Source: Pollutimonas bauzanensis (lineage in GTDB: Bacteria > Pseudomonadota > Gammaproteobacteria > Burkholderiales > Burkholderiaceae_B). Taken from it: a stretch of 64,000 bases of DNA. The notes under the pieces are model-generated. The model was not told the origin of the DNA. It saw only the letters and a list, made by a program, of their open reading frames with translations, and searched no databases. Position numbers and translations under genes: made by a program. The first letter of the stretch is position 1. Each line of letters opens with the position of its first letter. The stretch lies in contig NZ_FQXE01000005.1 of assembly GCF_900129885.1 (NCBI RefSeq), positions 271,959-335,958 of the forward strand, in the 5' to 3' direction. Below are positions 26,619 to 35,592 of this stretch, piece after piece.

Positions 26619-28721
26619 CTAAGGAACAGTAGGCAGAGGTGCCGCCGCCACGCTGGCGTTGACCGCCAGCGTGGCGGGTTTGCGTGCGGCGGCCGCATAC
26701 ACCGATGCTTTAAAGGGCTCGATAAGGAGCGCGGCATGGCGCTGGGCGCGGCTGAAGGCGCCTCCCCCGCCTGCCGGCGGCGGGCCCACCAGCACCGGGT
26801 CGCCCCACGCACCCTGTCGTCTGGCCCTGACCCAATAAGCCTGGCCGGCGTCGGCGCTGCGCGCAGCCACATACAGCACGCCATGCATGGTTCCGAGGGC
26901 GGGGATAGAGGCCACGCTGGCCGCCAGGCGGGTGGCCTGCCCCGCTTCCAACAACCATAACGCGCCGCCGCGATGCTCCATGGCGGCGACGGCAACAGCG
27001 CCTTTTTCGTTCAGGGCCACGGCGGGCTTGCCGGCATACGTCACCCCCAGGTCGGTGGGCCTGGACCACGCCGCGCTGGCATTGCCGGGCGAGGCCTGCA
27101 CGATGCGCTGCATATGGCCAGTGGCCTTGTCGCGCAGGTAGAGTTCGATCAGGCCGTCGGCATTGCGCAGCGCCGCCAGGCCGTCATCGGTATCCGGAGC
27201 CGGAATCCTGCGCCAGGCCGTCCATGCCGCCTTGTCGACCTGCGCGGAAAGAATCAGGGGCAGGCCGCCGTCTTCCCCGGGAATGGGCAGAGCCGGCAGC
27301 GGCGGATTCTTGATGGCCAGATACGAGCTGACCCAAAGCCCGCCGCTTGAATCGGCCGCGAATATGGCCGGCGCGCCAGTGCTGTCGGCCGCCACGGCGA
27401 CGCCGGGCAGCGCCCCTGGCAAAGGCGGCAGGGCGAGCCATGGCGTCCAGGCGCTCGAGGCGCCCGCCGGCTGTGTATAGTGGAAAAAACCATCGTTGCC
27501 CATGGCCACGGCCAGCAAGGGCCCTTGCCGGCTAGCGGCCGGCAAGGATATGAAACGGCCGCCCGGTATCAGTTGCCAGCCCTGCCATGCCGCGGCGGAT
27601 CCCTGGGTATTGGCCCACACCAGGCCTGTCGCGTCGCGCGCGAACACCCCGGCCCGCCCATCGCGGTAATCGAACGCGGCGATCGGATCGGCCGTGCGCC
27701 CGCCCAGGCTGGCCCAGCGCTGGACCGCGCTTTGCCAGACATTGGCGGCGCAGTTGGCTTCGCCCGCCGCGAACAATACAAACCCGCCGGCGAGGTCGGG
27801 CAGGATCGCCGGCGCCACATTATGGCGCGATACATAGTAGCTGCGGCCCACCCAGGCGGCCGCGGGCCCCGCCGGCTCCCGGCACAGCTCGCGATCCGTG
27901 CAATAGCGGTAATCGTCCCAGGCATAGCGCCGGAAGGCATCGGTCTTGTCGACGGTTTCAGCGGGGGAAAGGTTGGCCACGCGCTCCTGGCTGGGGTAAT
28001 CCACATAGGCCACCTCCGCGTAATTGCCGTGTTCCTGCGCAATGGCCTCGTGCACCAGGCGCGCGCTGGCGATATGATCGGGGTGGTCGTGCCCTATGCA
28101 GCGCCAGCACAGGTCGGCGTAGGGAATCGTGATGCTGTCATCCATGTGCCGGATCGTCGACGGCTGGTATTCCTGGATGATCTGGCGGATGGTGGCCACC
28201 AGTTCCGGGCGCGTATAGGTTTCGACGGCGGGCCCCAGGGACTCCACCGCGCTGCCGGGCACCGATTCGGCCCGGCTCAAGGGAGTCAGGCTGCCCCAGC
28301 CCTTGCCCAGCCAGGGGTCTTTCAGGCGCATGTGCAGCAGCCGCACGCGCTTGTTGCCGTTCAATGTGAAGCGGGCCAGGCGCCGCGTGCCTATGGTGGC
28401 GTAGCCTTCGGCCCAGATATTGGGTTCCTGCGCCATATAGGCGTAGGCGGCGCGCACCCCCCGCTCCCGCCCCAGCATGTAGCCCTCGCCTTCGCCCCTT
28501 TCGCTGGCCGTCAGATACACCACCTGCACACAGCCGCCGGCGTCTATGGTGGAGCCGATATCGGGGTTCATGAACAGCAGGTCGTCATCCTGGTGCGGAA
28601 CGAACACCAGATCTTTCATGCCATGGCACTGGATCAGCGACGGCCCTGCCATGGCCGTGCCAGCGCCGCCCGCCAGAACCAGGGCGCAACACCAGGCCAA
28701 CAGTAAGCGAATGACTTTCAA
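26619..28721 (-). CDS. Secreted PIG-L/LmbE-family deacetylase with C-terminal repeat domain
   Basis: 700 residues. A signal peptide (about 1-26) precedes a PIG-L deacetylase domain with the zinc motifs HQDDD (His43, Asp45-47) and GHDHPDH (His211-His216). These enzymes remove N-acetyl groups from sugars such as GlcNAc. From about residue 310 to the end the protein is built of Trp-rich repeats (AAWQGWQLIPGG, SAWTPWLALPPLPG, AAWTAWRRIPAP, AAWSRPTDLGV) that resemble a beta-propeller lectin of the PLL/fungal fucose-lectin type. The layout suggests an extracytoplasmic deacetylase that binds glycans. It is monocistronic, convergent with the PRC-barrel gene. The propeller call is from repeat pattern only. 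Confidence 0.82.
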   Translation of the reverse strand: MKVIRLLLAWCCALVLAGGAGTAMAGPSLIQCHGMKDLVFVPHQDDDLLFMNPDIGSTIDAGGCVQVVYLTASERGEGEGYMLGRERGVRAAYAYMAQEPNIWAEGYATIGTRRLARFTLNGNKRVRLLHMRLKDPWLGKGWGSLTPLSRAESVPGSAVESLGPAVETYTRPELVATIRQIIQEYQPSTIRHMDDSITIPYADLCWRCIGHDHPDHIASARLVHEAIAQEHGNYAEVAYVDYPSQERVANLSPAETVDKTDAFRRYAWDDYRYCTDRELCREPAGPAAAWVGRSYYVSRHNVAPAILPDLAGGFVLFAAGEANCAANVWQSAVQRWASLGGRTADPIAAFDYRDGRAGVFARDATGLVWANTQGSAAAWQGWQLIPGGRFISLPAASRQGPLLAVAMGNDGFFHYTQPAGASSAWTPWLALPPLPGALPGVAVAADSTGAPAIFAADSSGGLWVSSYLAIKNPPLPALPIPGEDGGLPLILSAQVDKAAWTAWRRIPAPDTDDGLAALRNADGLIELYLRDKATGHMQRIVQASPGNASAAWSRPTDLGVTYAGKPAVALNEKGAVAVAAMEHRGGALWLLEAGQATRLAASVASIPALGTMHGVLYVAARSADAGQAYWVRARRQGAWGDPVLVGPPPAGGGGAFSRAQRHAALLIEPFKASVYAAAARKPATLAVNASVAAAPLPTVP

Positions 28722-28820
28722 GATTTTTCTGGAAAATGAGGTAGTGCGATTCTATTCCTTTTTCATCCGGCTGGTGGAACAAAATACAAGATGGCGCGAC
28801 CCCGCCTTGGGCCCGGCCGC

Positions 28821-30170
28821 CTATGGCGCCGCGGCGCTGAACAAGGCCTGCATTTCGCGGCGCACCTTGAAGGCATGGGTGGACGTATCCATGGCCACAT
28901 CGCTCCAGGCCAGGCATTGCCCCTGCCTGACGGGACGCAGCAGCTTTACATTGTGCGCCAGGCCCAGCGGCAGGCCGCCGATCCGCGCGGATGTTGCCGC
29001 GGGCAGCAACTTGCCCCATACGGTATAGCCGCCCTCGCCGTCCAGGATTTCGCCCGCCTGCAGATCGCGCTTGGCCGTGGCCACGACATCGGCCACCCAG
29101 CCAGCGGCGACCCCTGTCGCTTCGCCGCGCAAGGCAACCGAAGCCACCGATATGCCGACTTCCAGGCCGATCAGGTGCCAGCGCTTGTAGAGGGTGAAAT
29201 AGCGCCCCGATGGATCGGTATGGGCGTTGTATTCTTCAAAACAATTCTTGATGTAGTCGGTTTCGGCTTCCACCGTGACCCAGACTCCCATGCGTATATC
29301 GTAGGGAATGCGGCGGCCGTCGGCTTCCAGCGATGAAACGACCTCCACCATGCCTTTGCGTTCCAGCGCGCCGCCTTCGCTGACGGGCCGGGTCACAAAA
29401 GGAATGTCTTCGATGCTGGCCGGGGGATACTGCAAGCCATTGGACGGCACCGACAAGCCGGTGGCGTTGGCCACCGCGCAGCTTTCGATCGAAGGCTTGG
29501 AGCCGTCCAGAAAACTGTTGAACATCTTGGGATTGAGCCCGCCGCGTTCGGCCTGTTCGGGCGTAAGGCCGTAGTAGCCCCATACGGTGAGCGGCGTGGA
29601 TGCGGAAAAATGCGGCAGCCATTTATGGCCGCGCCCCGCGGCGACCACCGGAAACCCGCAAGTGCGGGCCCAGTCGACCAGATCGCAGATGAGCGCGGGC
29701 TGATCGCCGAAAGCCATGGAATAGACGACGCCGGCCTGGGCGGCCTTGCGGCCCAGCAGCGGGCCGCAGAAAGCGTCGGCCTCGACAGTGACATTGACCA
29801 CGTGCTTGCCCTGGGAAAAGGCCGCCAGGCAGTGCTCGACCGCCGCGACGGGATTGCCGGTGCATTCGACGATGACGTCGATTTCCGGCAGGCCGACCAA
29901 GGCTTGCCAGTCGTCGGTGATCCAGGTGGCGCCCGTGCGCAGGGCGGCCTGGGCGGACTCGGCCTGGCATTGTTCGGGCCGCCAGCCCACGCGGGCAAGA
30001 TTGATGCGCGCCGCTTCCGGGGAAAGATCGGCAATGCCCACCAGGTGCACGCCCGGCGTGCGCGGAACCTGCGCCAGGTACATGGAGCCGAATTTGCCGG
30101 CGCCGATCAGGCCGACGCGTATGGGCTTGCCAGCGGCGGCGCGCTGCTGGAGTTGCGTGTAAAGGCTCAT
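28821..30170 (-). CDS. Homoserine dehydrogenase-like NAD(P) oxidoreductase with SAF domain (COG4091)
   Basis: 449 residues. An N-terminal Rossmann fold (VGLIGAGKFGSMYL, residues 19-32) is followed by the dehydrogenase-like middle (DVIVECTGNPVAAVEHCL, HVVNVTVEADAFCGPLLG, VAAGRGHKWLPHF) and a C-terminal SAF-type domain (VVATAKRDLQAGEILDGEGG). This is the COG4091 architecture, annotated as predicted homoserine dehydrogenase or, misleadingly, as FlgA-like. The reaction is uncertain; characterised relatives act on branched or acyclic sugar acids. No sugar-acid operon surrounds it. The start has AAGGAGAC just upstream. Confidence 0.8.
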   Translation of the reverse strand: MSLYTQLQQRAAAGKPIRVGLIGAGKFGSMYLAQVPRTPGVHLVGIADLSPEAARINLARVGWRPEQCQAESAQAALRTGATWITDDWQALVGLPEIDVIVECTGNPVAAVEHCLAAFSQGKHVVNVTVEADAFCGPLLGRKAAQAGVVYSMAFGDQPALICDLVDWARTCGFPVVAAGRGHKWLPHFSASTPLTVWGYYGLTPEQAERGGLNPKMFNSFLDGSKPSIESCAVANATGLSVPSNGLQYPPASIEDIPFVTRPVSEGGALERKGMVEVVSSLEADGRRIPYDIRMGVWVTVEAETDYIKNCFEEYNAHTDPSGRYFTLYKRWHLIGLEVGISVASVALRGEATGVAAGWVADVVATAKRDLQAGEILDGEGGYTVWGKLLPAATSARIGGLPLGLAHNVKLLRPVRQGQCLAWSDVAMDTSTHAFKVRREMQALFSAAAP

Positions 30171-30217
30171 GAAGTCTCCTTCCGTTGACGATTCATTTTT
30201 TTGCCGCCGCGCAGCGG

Positions 30218-30925
30218 TTAGCGTGGGGGCTTTTTTCTTGGAGGCGCAATAGCGTTCACCATTGGCTGGGGCGCGCCCGTCCAGCTGAGCGTGTAAGCGG
30301 CGCCGCGGCGCACATTGCCGACCAGCGCCGGACGGAAGCAGGCCAGGTTGGTGCCGCCCGCGAGCCTGACGCTGGGATACACGATGCCCATGGACCCCTG
30401 CTCGAGCAGTTGCACCGCCAGCTTCTGCGAAGCGACATAGCTGACCGGGTCCAGGCAGGCCTTGAAACTCGCGGCATGGCGCAGGTCGTGGAATTCGGCG
30501 CTGAAATCGGCCAGCAGCGCCTGGTAGCTGACGGTGTCGTGGAAATAGTCGATTTCGGCGTATTCCACGATTTTATGGAAAATGATCTCTGCCAGGGCGG
30601 TGTCCGCGTCGAAGGCGCAATACCAGGCGCCACGGGCGCCAGTGTTGAAACGGCTGCCTTCGGGGCGGGGGTAGGTGTAGGCGGCGTTGATCATGCGAAA
30701 ATTCGGCACCCCGAAGACCAGTTCGTCCACGCCTATGCCCGGCATGGCGCCGCGTTCGGCGGCGAGGCGCTGGTTGGTGGCGTTGTCGAGATCGAACAAG
30801 TCCTTCAGGTGGGCGGCGCTGTTGGCCAGCGGGGCCAGCACGGAGTCTTCCTGGTCGGCGAAGCGCGAAGGCAACAGGCGCCAGGTATCGAGCTGGCGGA
30901 CCAGGGCTAGCGGCGGCGCGCGCAC
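30218..30925 (-). CDS. RES-domain toxin (NAD+-degrading family)
   Basis: 235 residues from the GTG at 30925, one base after the antitoxin stop; a TTG at 30952 overlapping the antitoxin is an alternative. RES-family landmarks are present: WRLLPSRFAD near the start, GSRFNTGARGAWYCAFDADTALAE with the Arg/Tyr core, IVEYAEIDYF, and YPSVRLAGGTNLACFRP near residues 190-210 with the conserved Ser. RES toxins of RES-Xre systems deplete NAD+ and stop growth. The immediate upstream Xre/MbcA-type gene is its cognate antitoxin. The tail is Pro/Lys-rich. Confidence 0.9.
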   Translation of the reverse strand: MRAPPLALVRQLDTWRLLPSRFADQEDSVLAPLANSAAHLKDLFDLDNATNQRLAAERGAMPGIGVDELVFGVPNFRMINAAYTYPRPEGSRFNTGARGAWYCAFDADTALAEIIFHKIVEYAEIDYFHDTVSYQALLADFSAEFHDLRHAASFKACLDPVSYVASQKLAVQLLEQGSMGIVYPSVRLAGGTNLACFRPALVGNVRRGAAYTLSWTGAPQPMVNAIAPPRKKPPR

Positions 30926-30926
30926 G

Positions 30927-31364
30927 CTACATGCCGCCGCGGCGGGCGTCAAGCAGGGCGCGCACCGTTTGCATGGCCAGCAGGCCGCCTTCCTGCATAT
31001 AGCGCAAAGGTGTCTTGCCGCCGAAAATGACGTTGCGGTTGGGCATGCCTACCCATTGGTCGGCGAGATTGTCGCCGTAAAGAATATGCAAAGCCTTGTA
31101 GATGCCCAGCAGGTAGGAAATGCGCGTGATGCGATCGACCTCGAGCACGCGGCCGGGCTTTTTCTTCCATTCGTAGAAAGCGCTGCTGGACACGCCGCCC
31201 AGCAAATTGCAGGCTTCTTCGTCGCGCAGCTTCCATGCCTGGGCAAGCTTGAAAAAGCCTTGCAGGGCCGATTTGGACAGTCGTTCGCGCGCGGCCTTGT
31301 CGTTGAGGTCGATGACGGCCGCGGGCTCGAAGCGGCTAAGGGGATAAGCATAGGCCAGACTCAT
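30927..31364 (-). CDS. Xre/MbcA/ParS-type antitoxin of the RES module
   Basis: 145 residues. The N-terminal half is an Xre-like helix-turn-helix (LSKSALQGFFKLAQAWKLRD...LLGGVSSSAFYEWKKKPGR) and the C-terminal half is the DUF2384/MbcA domain (RITRISYLLGIYKALHILYG...WVGMPNRNVIFGGKTPLRYM) that covers the toxin active site. A GGAGGAAT ribosome site precedes the ATG. The antitoxin gene comes first and is followed at once by the toxin, the usual RES-Xre order. Autoregulation through the operator at 31381-31398 is likely. Confidence 0.93.
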   Translation of the reverse strand: MSLAYAYPLSRFEPAAVIDLNDKAARERLSKSALQGFFKLAQAWKLRDEEACNLLGGVSSSAFYEWKKKPGRVLEVDRITRISYLLGIYKALHILYGDNLADQWVGMPNRNVIFGGKTPLRYMQEGGLLAMQTVRALLDARRGGM

Positions 31365-31380
31365 GGTATTCCTCCGGTTA

Positions 31381-31414
31381 TGGATATTTTATACTCCATT
31401 TACGGATACATCAA
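31381..31414 (-). promoter_or_regulatory. Promoter and operator of the RES-Xre module
   Basis: On the minus strand TTGATG (31409-31414) and TAAAAT (31386-31391) are separated by 17 bp. A near-perfect palindrome TGGATATTTTATACTCCA (31381-31398) covers the -10 element, where antitoxin binding would block transcription. Confidence 0.7.
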
Positions 31415-31469
31415 GAGCCGGCCCGCCCCGCCCTACGCGGCGCGCCGGCTCCGCGGGCGTCATTCTTCA

Positions 31470-31502
31470 TATAGCTTGGGCGCATTATGCCCCCAGCTTA
31501 TA
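31470..31502. promoter_or_regulatory. Imperfect 33-bp dyad upstream of sbp
   Basis: The arms begin TATAGCTTGGGCGCAT and, on the other strand, TATAAGCTGGGGGCAT, with 12 of 16 positions matching. It lies about 92 bp before the sbp start and so could be a regulator site (CysB would be the expected activator of a sulfate importer) or part of the promoter. No regulator can be assigned from sequence alone. Confidence 0.45.
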
Positions 31503-31593
31503 AATAATGAGCAAAGTATTCGTTCTGTTTTGATGCGTATCTCTTTAGTCTTGAGTCTGTACCGGGAAATGCCCATACCTAAAGGATGCACAC

Positions 31594-32604
31594 ATGCTGT
31601 TGCCCAAGCTGATCAAGACACTGATAGTCGCCGGACTATTCGCCGCGCATGGCGCCAATGCCGCGGAAGTTTCCCTGCTCAATGTGTCGTACGACCCGAC
31701 GCGCGAGCTGTACCAGGAATTCAACCAGGCCTTCGCCAAGCACTGGAAGGAAAGCACGGGCGATACCGTGACCATCAAGCAGTCGCACGGCGGCTCCGGC
31801 AAGCAGGCGCGCTCGGTCATAGACGGCATCGACGCCGATGTGGTGACGCTGGCCCTGGCCTCGGACATCGACGCCATCGCCGAACGCGGCGCCATCAAGC
31901 CCGGCTGGCAAAAACATTATCCCCTGAACAGTTCGCCATACACCTCCACCATCGTTTTCCTGGTCCGCAAGGGCAATCCCAAGCAAATCAAGGACTGGGA
32001 CGACCTGGTCAAGCCGGGCATTTCCGTCATCACCCCCAACCCGAAAACCTCGGGCGGCGCGCGCTGGAACTATCTGGCCGCCTGGGGCTATGCGCTGAAA
32101 CTGCCCGGCGGCAATGAGGAAAAGGCCCAGCAATTCGTCGCCAAGCTGTTCAAGCAAGTGCCAGTGCTGGATTCCGGCGCCCGCGGATCGACCACCACCT
32201 TTGTCGAGCGCGGCATAGGCGACGTGCTGCTGGCATGGGAAAACGAAGCCCTTCTGGCCATCAAGGAACTGGGCCCGGACAAGGTCGAAATCGTGGCGCC
32301 TTCGGTCAGCATCCTGGCCGAGCCTCCGGTCGCCATCGTCGACAAGGTCGTCGACAAGAAAGGCACGCGCAAAGTCGCCGAAGCCTACCTGCAATACTTG
32401 TACAGCGACGAGGGCCAGGACATCGCCGGCAAGAATTACTACCGGCCCACTTCGGAAAAAATCGCCGCCAAGTATGCCAGCCAGTTTCCGAACGTGAAGC
32501 TGTTTACCATCGATGACATCGCCGGCGGCTGGGACAAGGTGCAGAAAGCCCACTTTGGCGACGGCGGCGTGTTCGACCAGATCTACCAGCCCGGCAAGAA
32601 ATAG
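31594..32604 (+). CDS. sbp: Periplasmic sulfate-binding protein
   Basis: 336 residues with a signal peptide ending near HGANAAE. The mature protein starts with the family motif [13 protein letters not shown] and continues with [44 protein letters not shown] and [17 protein letters not shown], all typical of Sbp/CysP. The SGG and RW motifs contribute to the oxyanion pocket. It delivers sulfate or thiosulfate to the CysTWA importer encoded next. A GC hairpin lies between this gene and cysT. Confidence 0.95.
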   Translation: MLLPKLIKTLIVAGLFAAHGANAAEVSLLNVSYDPTRELYQEFNQAFAKHWKESTGDTVTIKQSHGGSGKQARSVIDGIDADVVTLALASDIDAIAERGAIKPGWQKHYPLNSSPYTSTIVFLVRKGNPKQIKDWDDLVKPGISVITPNPKTSGGARWNYLAAWGYALKLPGGNEEKAQQFVAKLFKQVPVLDSGARGSTTTFVERGIGDVLLAWENEALLAIKELGPDKVEIVAPSVSILAEPPVAIVDKVVDKKGTRKVAEAYLQYLYSDEGQDIAGKNYYRPTSEKIAAKYASQFPNVKLFTIDDIAGGWDKVQKAHFGDGGVFDQIYQPGKK

Positions 32605-32629
32605 GCAGCGCCCACAACACCACACACCG

Positions 32630-32651
32630 CGCCGGCCCTTTGCGGCCGGCG
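32630..32651. other. GC hairpin between sbp and cysT
   Basis: Perfect 8-bp arms CGCCGGCC and GGCCGGCG around a 6-base loop, with no T-run. In an operon with an abundant binding protein followed by membrane subunits, such a hairpin often stabilises the upstream mRNA or causes partial termination. The role here is inferred from position. Confidence 0.6.
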
Positions 32652-32679
32652 TTCCGCCGCAACCCAAAGAGCCATACCT

Positions 32680-33546
32680 ATGCCCAGCATCGCCGGCCCT
32701 CTCGTCAAGGGCTCTTCTGCCTTTCGCGTCATCCCAGGGTTCAATATCACCCTGGGATTTACCTTGTTATACCTGGGGCTGATCGTGCTGATCCCCCTGT
32801 CGGCCGTATTCCTGAAAACCTTCACCCTGAGCTGGGAGGGGTTCTGGGCCGCCGTCACATCGGACCGCGTCATGGCCTCGTACCGCCTGAGCTTCGGCGC
32901 GTCCCTGGCGGCGGCCGCCATCAACGTGGTTTTCGGCAGCATTGTGGCCTGGGTGCTGGTGCGCTATCGCTTCCCCGGCAAGAGGCTGGTCGATTCCCTG
33001 GTCGACCTGCCTTTCGCGCTGCCCACGGCGGTCGCCGGCATCGCCCTTACCGCCCTTTACGCGCCCAACGGCTGGATAGGCCAGCATCTCGAACCGCTAG
33101 GCATCAAAGTCGCTTTCACCCCGCTGGGCATAGTCGTCGCCCTTACCTTCATAGGCCTGCCCTTCGTCGTCAGGACGGTGCAGCCGGTGCTGGAAGAAGC
33201 CGAGCGCGAACTGGAGGAAGCCGCCGCGAGCCTGGGCGCGAACCGCCTGCAGACGTTTGTCCGCGTCGTGTTCCCCACCATACTGCCCGCCCTGCTGACC
33301 GGCTTCGCCATGGCTTTCGCCCGCGCCACCGGGGAATACGGTTCGGTGATCTTCATTGCCGGCAACATGCCCATGATCTCGGAAATCACCCCTCTGCTTA
33401 TCGTCACCAAGCTTGAGCAATACGATTACGCCGGCGCCACCGCCATCGCCGTCGTCATGCTGTCCATTTCCTTCATTCTTTTGCTGGCCATCAACCTGCT
33501 GCAAGCCTGGACGCGCCAGCGCACCCAGGCGACGAGGAACAAATAA
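32680..33546 (+). CDS. cysT: Sulfate/thiosulfate ABC permease CysT (CysU)
   Basis: 288 residues with six membrane helices. The inner-membrane permease motif [20 protein letters not shown] (EAA loop) sits near residues 180-200, and the helix blocks [19 protein letters not shown] and [19 protein letters not shown] are characteristic of CysT. It forms a channel with CysW. The gene follows sbp by 75 bp and ends one base before the ATG of cysW, consistent with a single operon. Confidence 0.95.
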   Translation: MPSIAGPLVKGSSAFRVIPGFNITLGFTLLYLGLIVLIPLSAVFLKTFTLSWEGFWAAVTSDRVMASYRLSFGASLAAAAINVVFGSIVAWVLVRYRFPGKRLVDSLVDLPFALPTAVAGIALTALYAPNGWIGQHLEPLGIKVAFTPLGIVVALTFIGLPFVVRTVQPVLEEAERELEEAAASLGANRLQTFVRVVFPTILPALLTGFAMAFARATGEYGSVIFIAGNMPMISEITPLLIVTKLEQYDYAGATAIAVVMLSISFILLLAINLLQAWTRQRTQATRNK

Positions 33547-33547
33547 T

Positions 33548-34450
33548 ATGGCCGCCTTCGACATCGCCCTTCCCGCGGCAATGATCCCGTCCGCCAAGCC
33601 CGCCCGCATGCCCTCGGCCATACTGGAACCGCGCTGGCTGCGGTATGCGCTGATCGCCACCGCTTTCCTTTTCCTCGCGCTGTTCCTGTTCGTGCCTTTG
33701 CTGGCGGTCTTCGCCGAGGCCTTCAGAAAAGGCTGGGACGCCTATATCGCCGCCATCGTCGAGCCCGATGCCGTCTCGGCCATCCGCCTGACGCTGCTGG
33801 CCGCCCTGATAGCGGTGCCCATGAACCTGGTGTTCGGCGTCAGCGCGGCCTGGGCCATCGCCAAGTTCGAATTCCGCGGCAAGAACCTGCTGATTACGCT
33901 GATCGACCTGCCCTTCTCCGTATCGCCCATCATTTCCGGCCTCATCTATGTGCTGATCTTCGGCGCCCAGGGATGGCTCGGGCCCTGGCTGTACGAGCAC
34001 GATATCAAGATCCTGTTCGCCGTGCCCGCCATCGTGCTGGCCACCATCTTCGTCACCTTTCCCTTCGTCGCCCGCGAACTGATACCGCTGATGCAGTCGC
34101 AAGGCAGCGAAGAGGAGGAAGCCGCGCTGGTGCTGGGCGCCTCGGGCTGGCAGACGTTCTGGCACGTCACGCTGCCCAATATCAAGTGGGGGCTGCTGTA
34201 CGGCGTCATTCTTTGCAATGCGCGGGCCATGGGGGAATTCGGCGCCGTGTCCGTGGTGTCGGGGCATATACGCGGCATGACCAACACCATCCCGCTGCAC
34301 GTCGAAATCCTCTACAACGAATACAATTTTTCAGCGGCGTTCGCCGTGGCATCCCTGCTGGCCCTGCTGGCCCTGGTCACGCTCGCCCTGAAGTCCTGGA
34401 TCGAATGGCGCACCCAGCGCACGCCCACACCTTCTGCGCAGGAGCATTGA
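33548..34450 (+). CDS. cysW: Sulfate/thiosulfate ABC permease CysW
   Basis: 300 residues from the ATG at 33548; a longer frame upstream lies inside cysT. Six membrane helices, an EAA loop [20 protein letters not shown], and the CysW-type block [20 protein letters not shown] are present. CARMGEFGAV-like [20 protein letters not shown] near residue 235 parallels the CysT helix. It pairs with CysT in the membrane and is followed after 2 bp by cysA. Confidence 0.95.
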   Translation: MAAFDIALPAAMIPSAKPARMPSAILEPRWLRYALIATAFLFLALFLFVPLLAVFAEAFRKGWDAYIAAIVEPDAVSAIRLTLLAALIAVPMNLVFGVSAAWAIAKFEFRGKNLLITLIDLPFSVSPIISGLIYVLIFGAQGWLGPWLYEHDIKILFAVPAIVLATIFVTFPFVARELIPLMQSQGSEEEEAALVLGASGWQTFWHVTLPNIKWGLLYGVILCNARAMGEFGAVSVVSGHIRGMTNTIPLHVEILYNEYNFSAAFAVASLLALLALVTLALKSWIEWRTQRTPTPSAQEH

Positions 34451-34452
34451 AC

Positions 34453-35520
34453 ATGAGCATAGAAGTACGCAATATACACAAGCGGTTCGGGAATTTTGCC
34501 GCGCTGAACGACGTTTCCCTTAAATTCCCCGACGGCAAGCTGACCGCGCTGCTGGGGCCTTCCGGCTGCGGCAAGACCACCCTGCTGCGCATCGTCGCCG
34601 GGCTCGAATTCCCCGATTCCGGGCAGATCCTGCTGGACAATGAAAGCGCGACGGAAAGGCATGTGCGCGAGCGCCAGGTCGGCTTCGTGTTCCAGCACTA
34701 TGCCTTGTTCAAGCACATGAGCGTATTCGAGAATATTGCCTTCGGCCTGCGCGTCAAGCCGCGCAGGAACCGCCCTTCCGAAGCGCAGATACGCGAAAAA
34801 GTCACCCGGCTGCTGGAACTCGTGCAGCTGGACTGGCTGGCCGACCGCAAGCCGTCCGCGCTGTCGGGCGGCCAGCGCCAGCGCATCGCACTGGCGCGCG
34901 CCCTGGCCGTGGAGCCGCGCGTATTGCTGCTGGACGAACCCTTCGGCGCCCTCGACGCCCAGGTGCGCAAGGAACTGCGGCGCTGGCTGCGCCGGCTGCA
35001 CGATGAACTGCAGGTCACCAGCATATTCGTCACCCACGACCAGGAAGAAGCCCTGGAGGTCGCCGACGAGATCGTGGTCATGAACCGCGGCAGGATAGAG
35101 CAGGCGGGCGCGCCCGCCTCCGTATACAACCAGCCGGCCACGCCTTTCGTGTACAGCTTCCTGGGCAATGTGAACCTGTTCCACGGCCGCGTCCACAATG
35201 GCTTCCTGGAAACCGGCGACGCGGCGTTCGACGCGCCCGAGCACCGCGACGCGCGCGATACCAGCGGCACGGCCTACGTGCGCCCGCACGATATCGACAT
35301 CGAGCGCTACACCGAGGGCGCCCGGGGGCTGGTGGTTCGGCTGGAGCGGGTCCATGCCATAGGGCCGCTGGCCCAGCTGGAACTCAGGCGCAGCGACAAC
35401 GCCGAGCTGATCGAGGCCGTGATCTCGCAGGAACGCTACTCCCAGCTGCAATTGAAGGAACATGAAACCCTGGTGGTCAGGCCCAGGCAGGTGCATATCT
35501 TCCTGGACCAGGCGGCCTGA
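34453..35520 (+). CDS. cysA: Sulfate/thiosulfate import ATPase CysA
   Basis: 355 residues from the ATG at 34453. Walker [10 protein letters not shown] is near residues 36-44, the signature [15 protein letters not shown] near 137, Walker [14 protein letters not shown], and an H-loop in [17 protein letters not shown]-terminal TOBE-type regulatory domain follows ([13 protein letters not shown]). It powers sulfate or thiosulfate uptake. A GC-rich inverted repeat in the 72-bp gap after it separates it from the convergent EamA gene. Confidence 0.95.
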   Translation: MSIEVRNIHKRFGNFAALNDVSLKFPDGKLTALLGPSGCGKTTLLRIVAGLEFPDSGQILLDNESATERHVRERQVGFVFQHYALFKHMSVFENIAFGLRVKPRRNRPSEAQIREKVTRLLELVQLDWLADRKPSALSGGQRQRIALARALAVEPRVLLLDEPFGALDAQVRKELRRWLRRLHDELQVTSIFVTHDQEEALEVADEIVVMNRGRIEQAGAPASVYNQPATPFVYSFLGNVNLFHGRVHNGFLETGDAAFDAPEHRDARDTSGTAYVRPHDIDIERYTEGARGLVVRLERVHAIGPLAQLELRRSDNAELIEAVISQERYSQLQLKEHETLVVRPRQVHIFLDQAA

Positions 35521-35592
35521 TCGCCGGCCGTTTGTGCGGCGCCGGGGCGCTCGGGCGCCGCGGCCTGCCGTGGCGCTTCGGGCGGCAACGCC

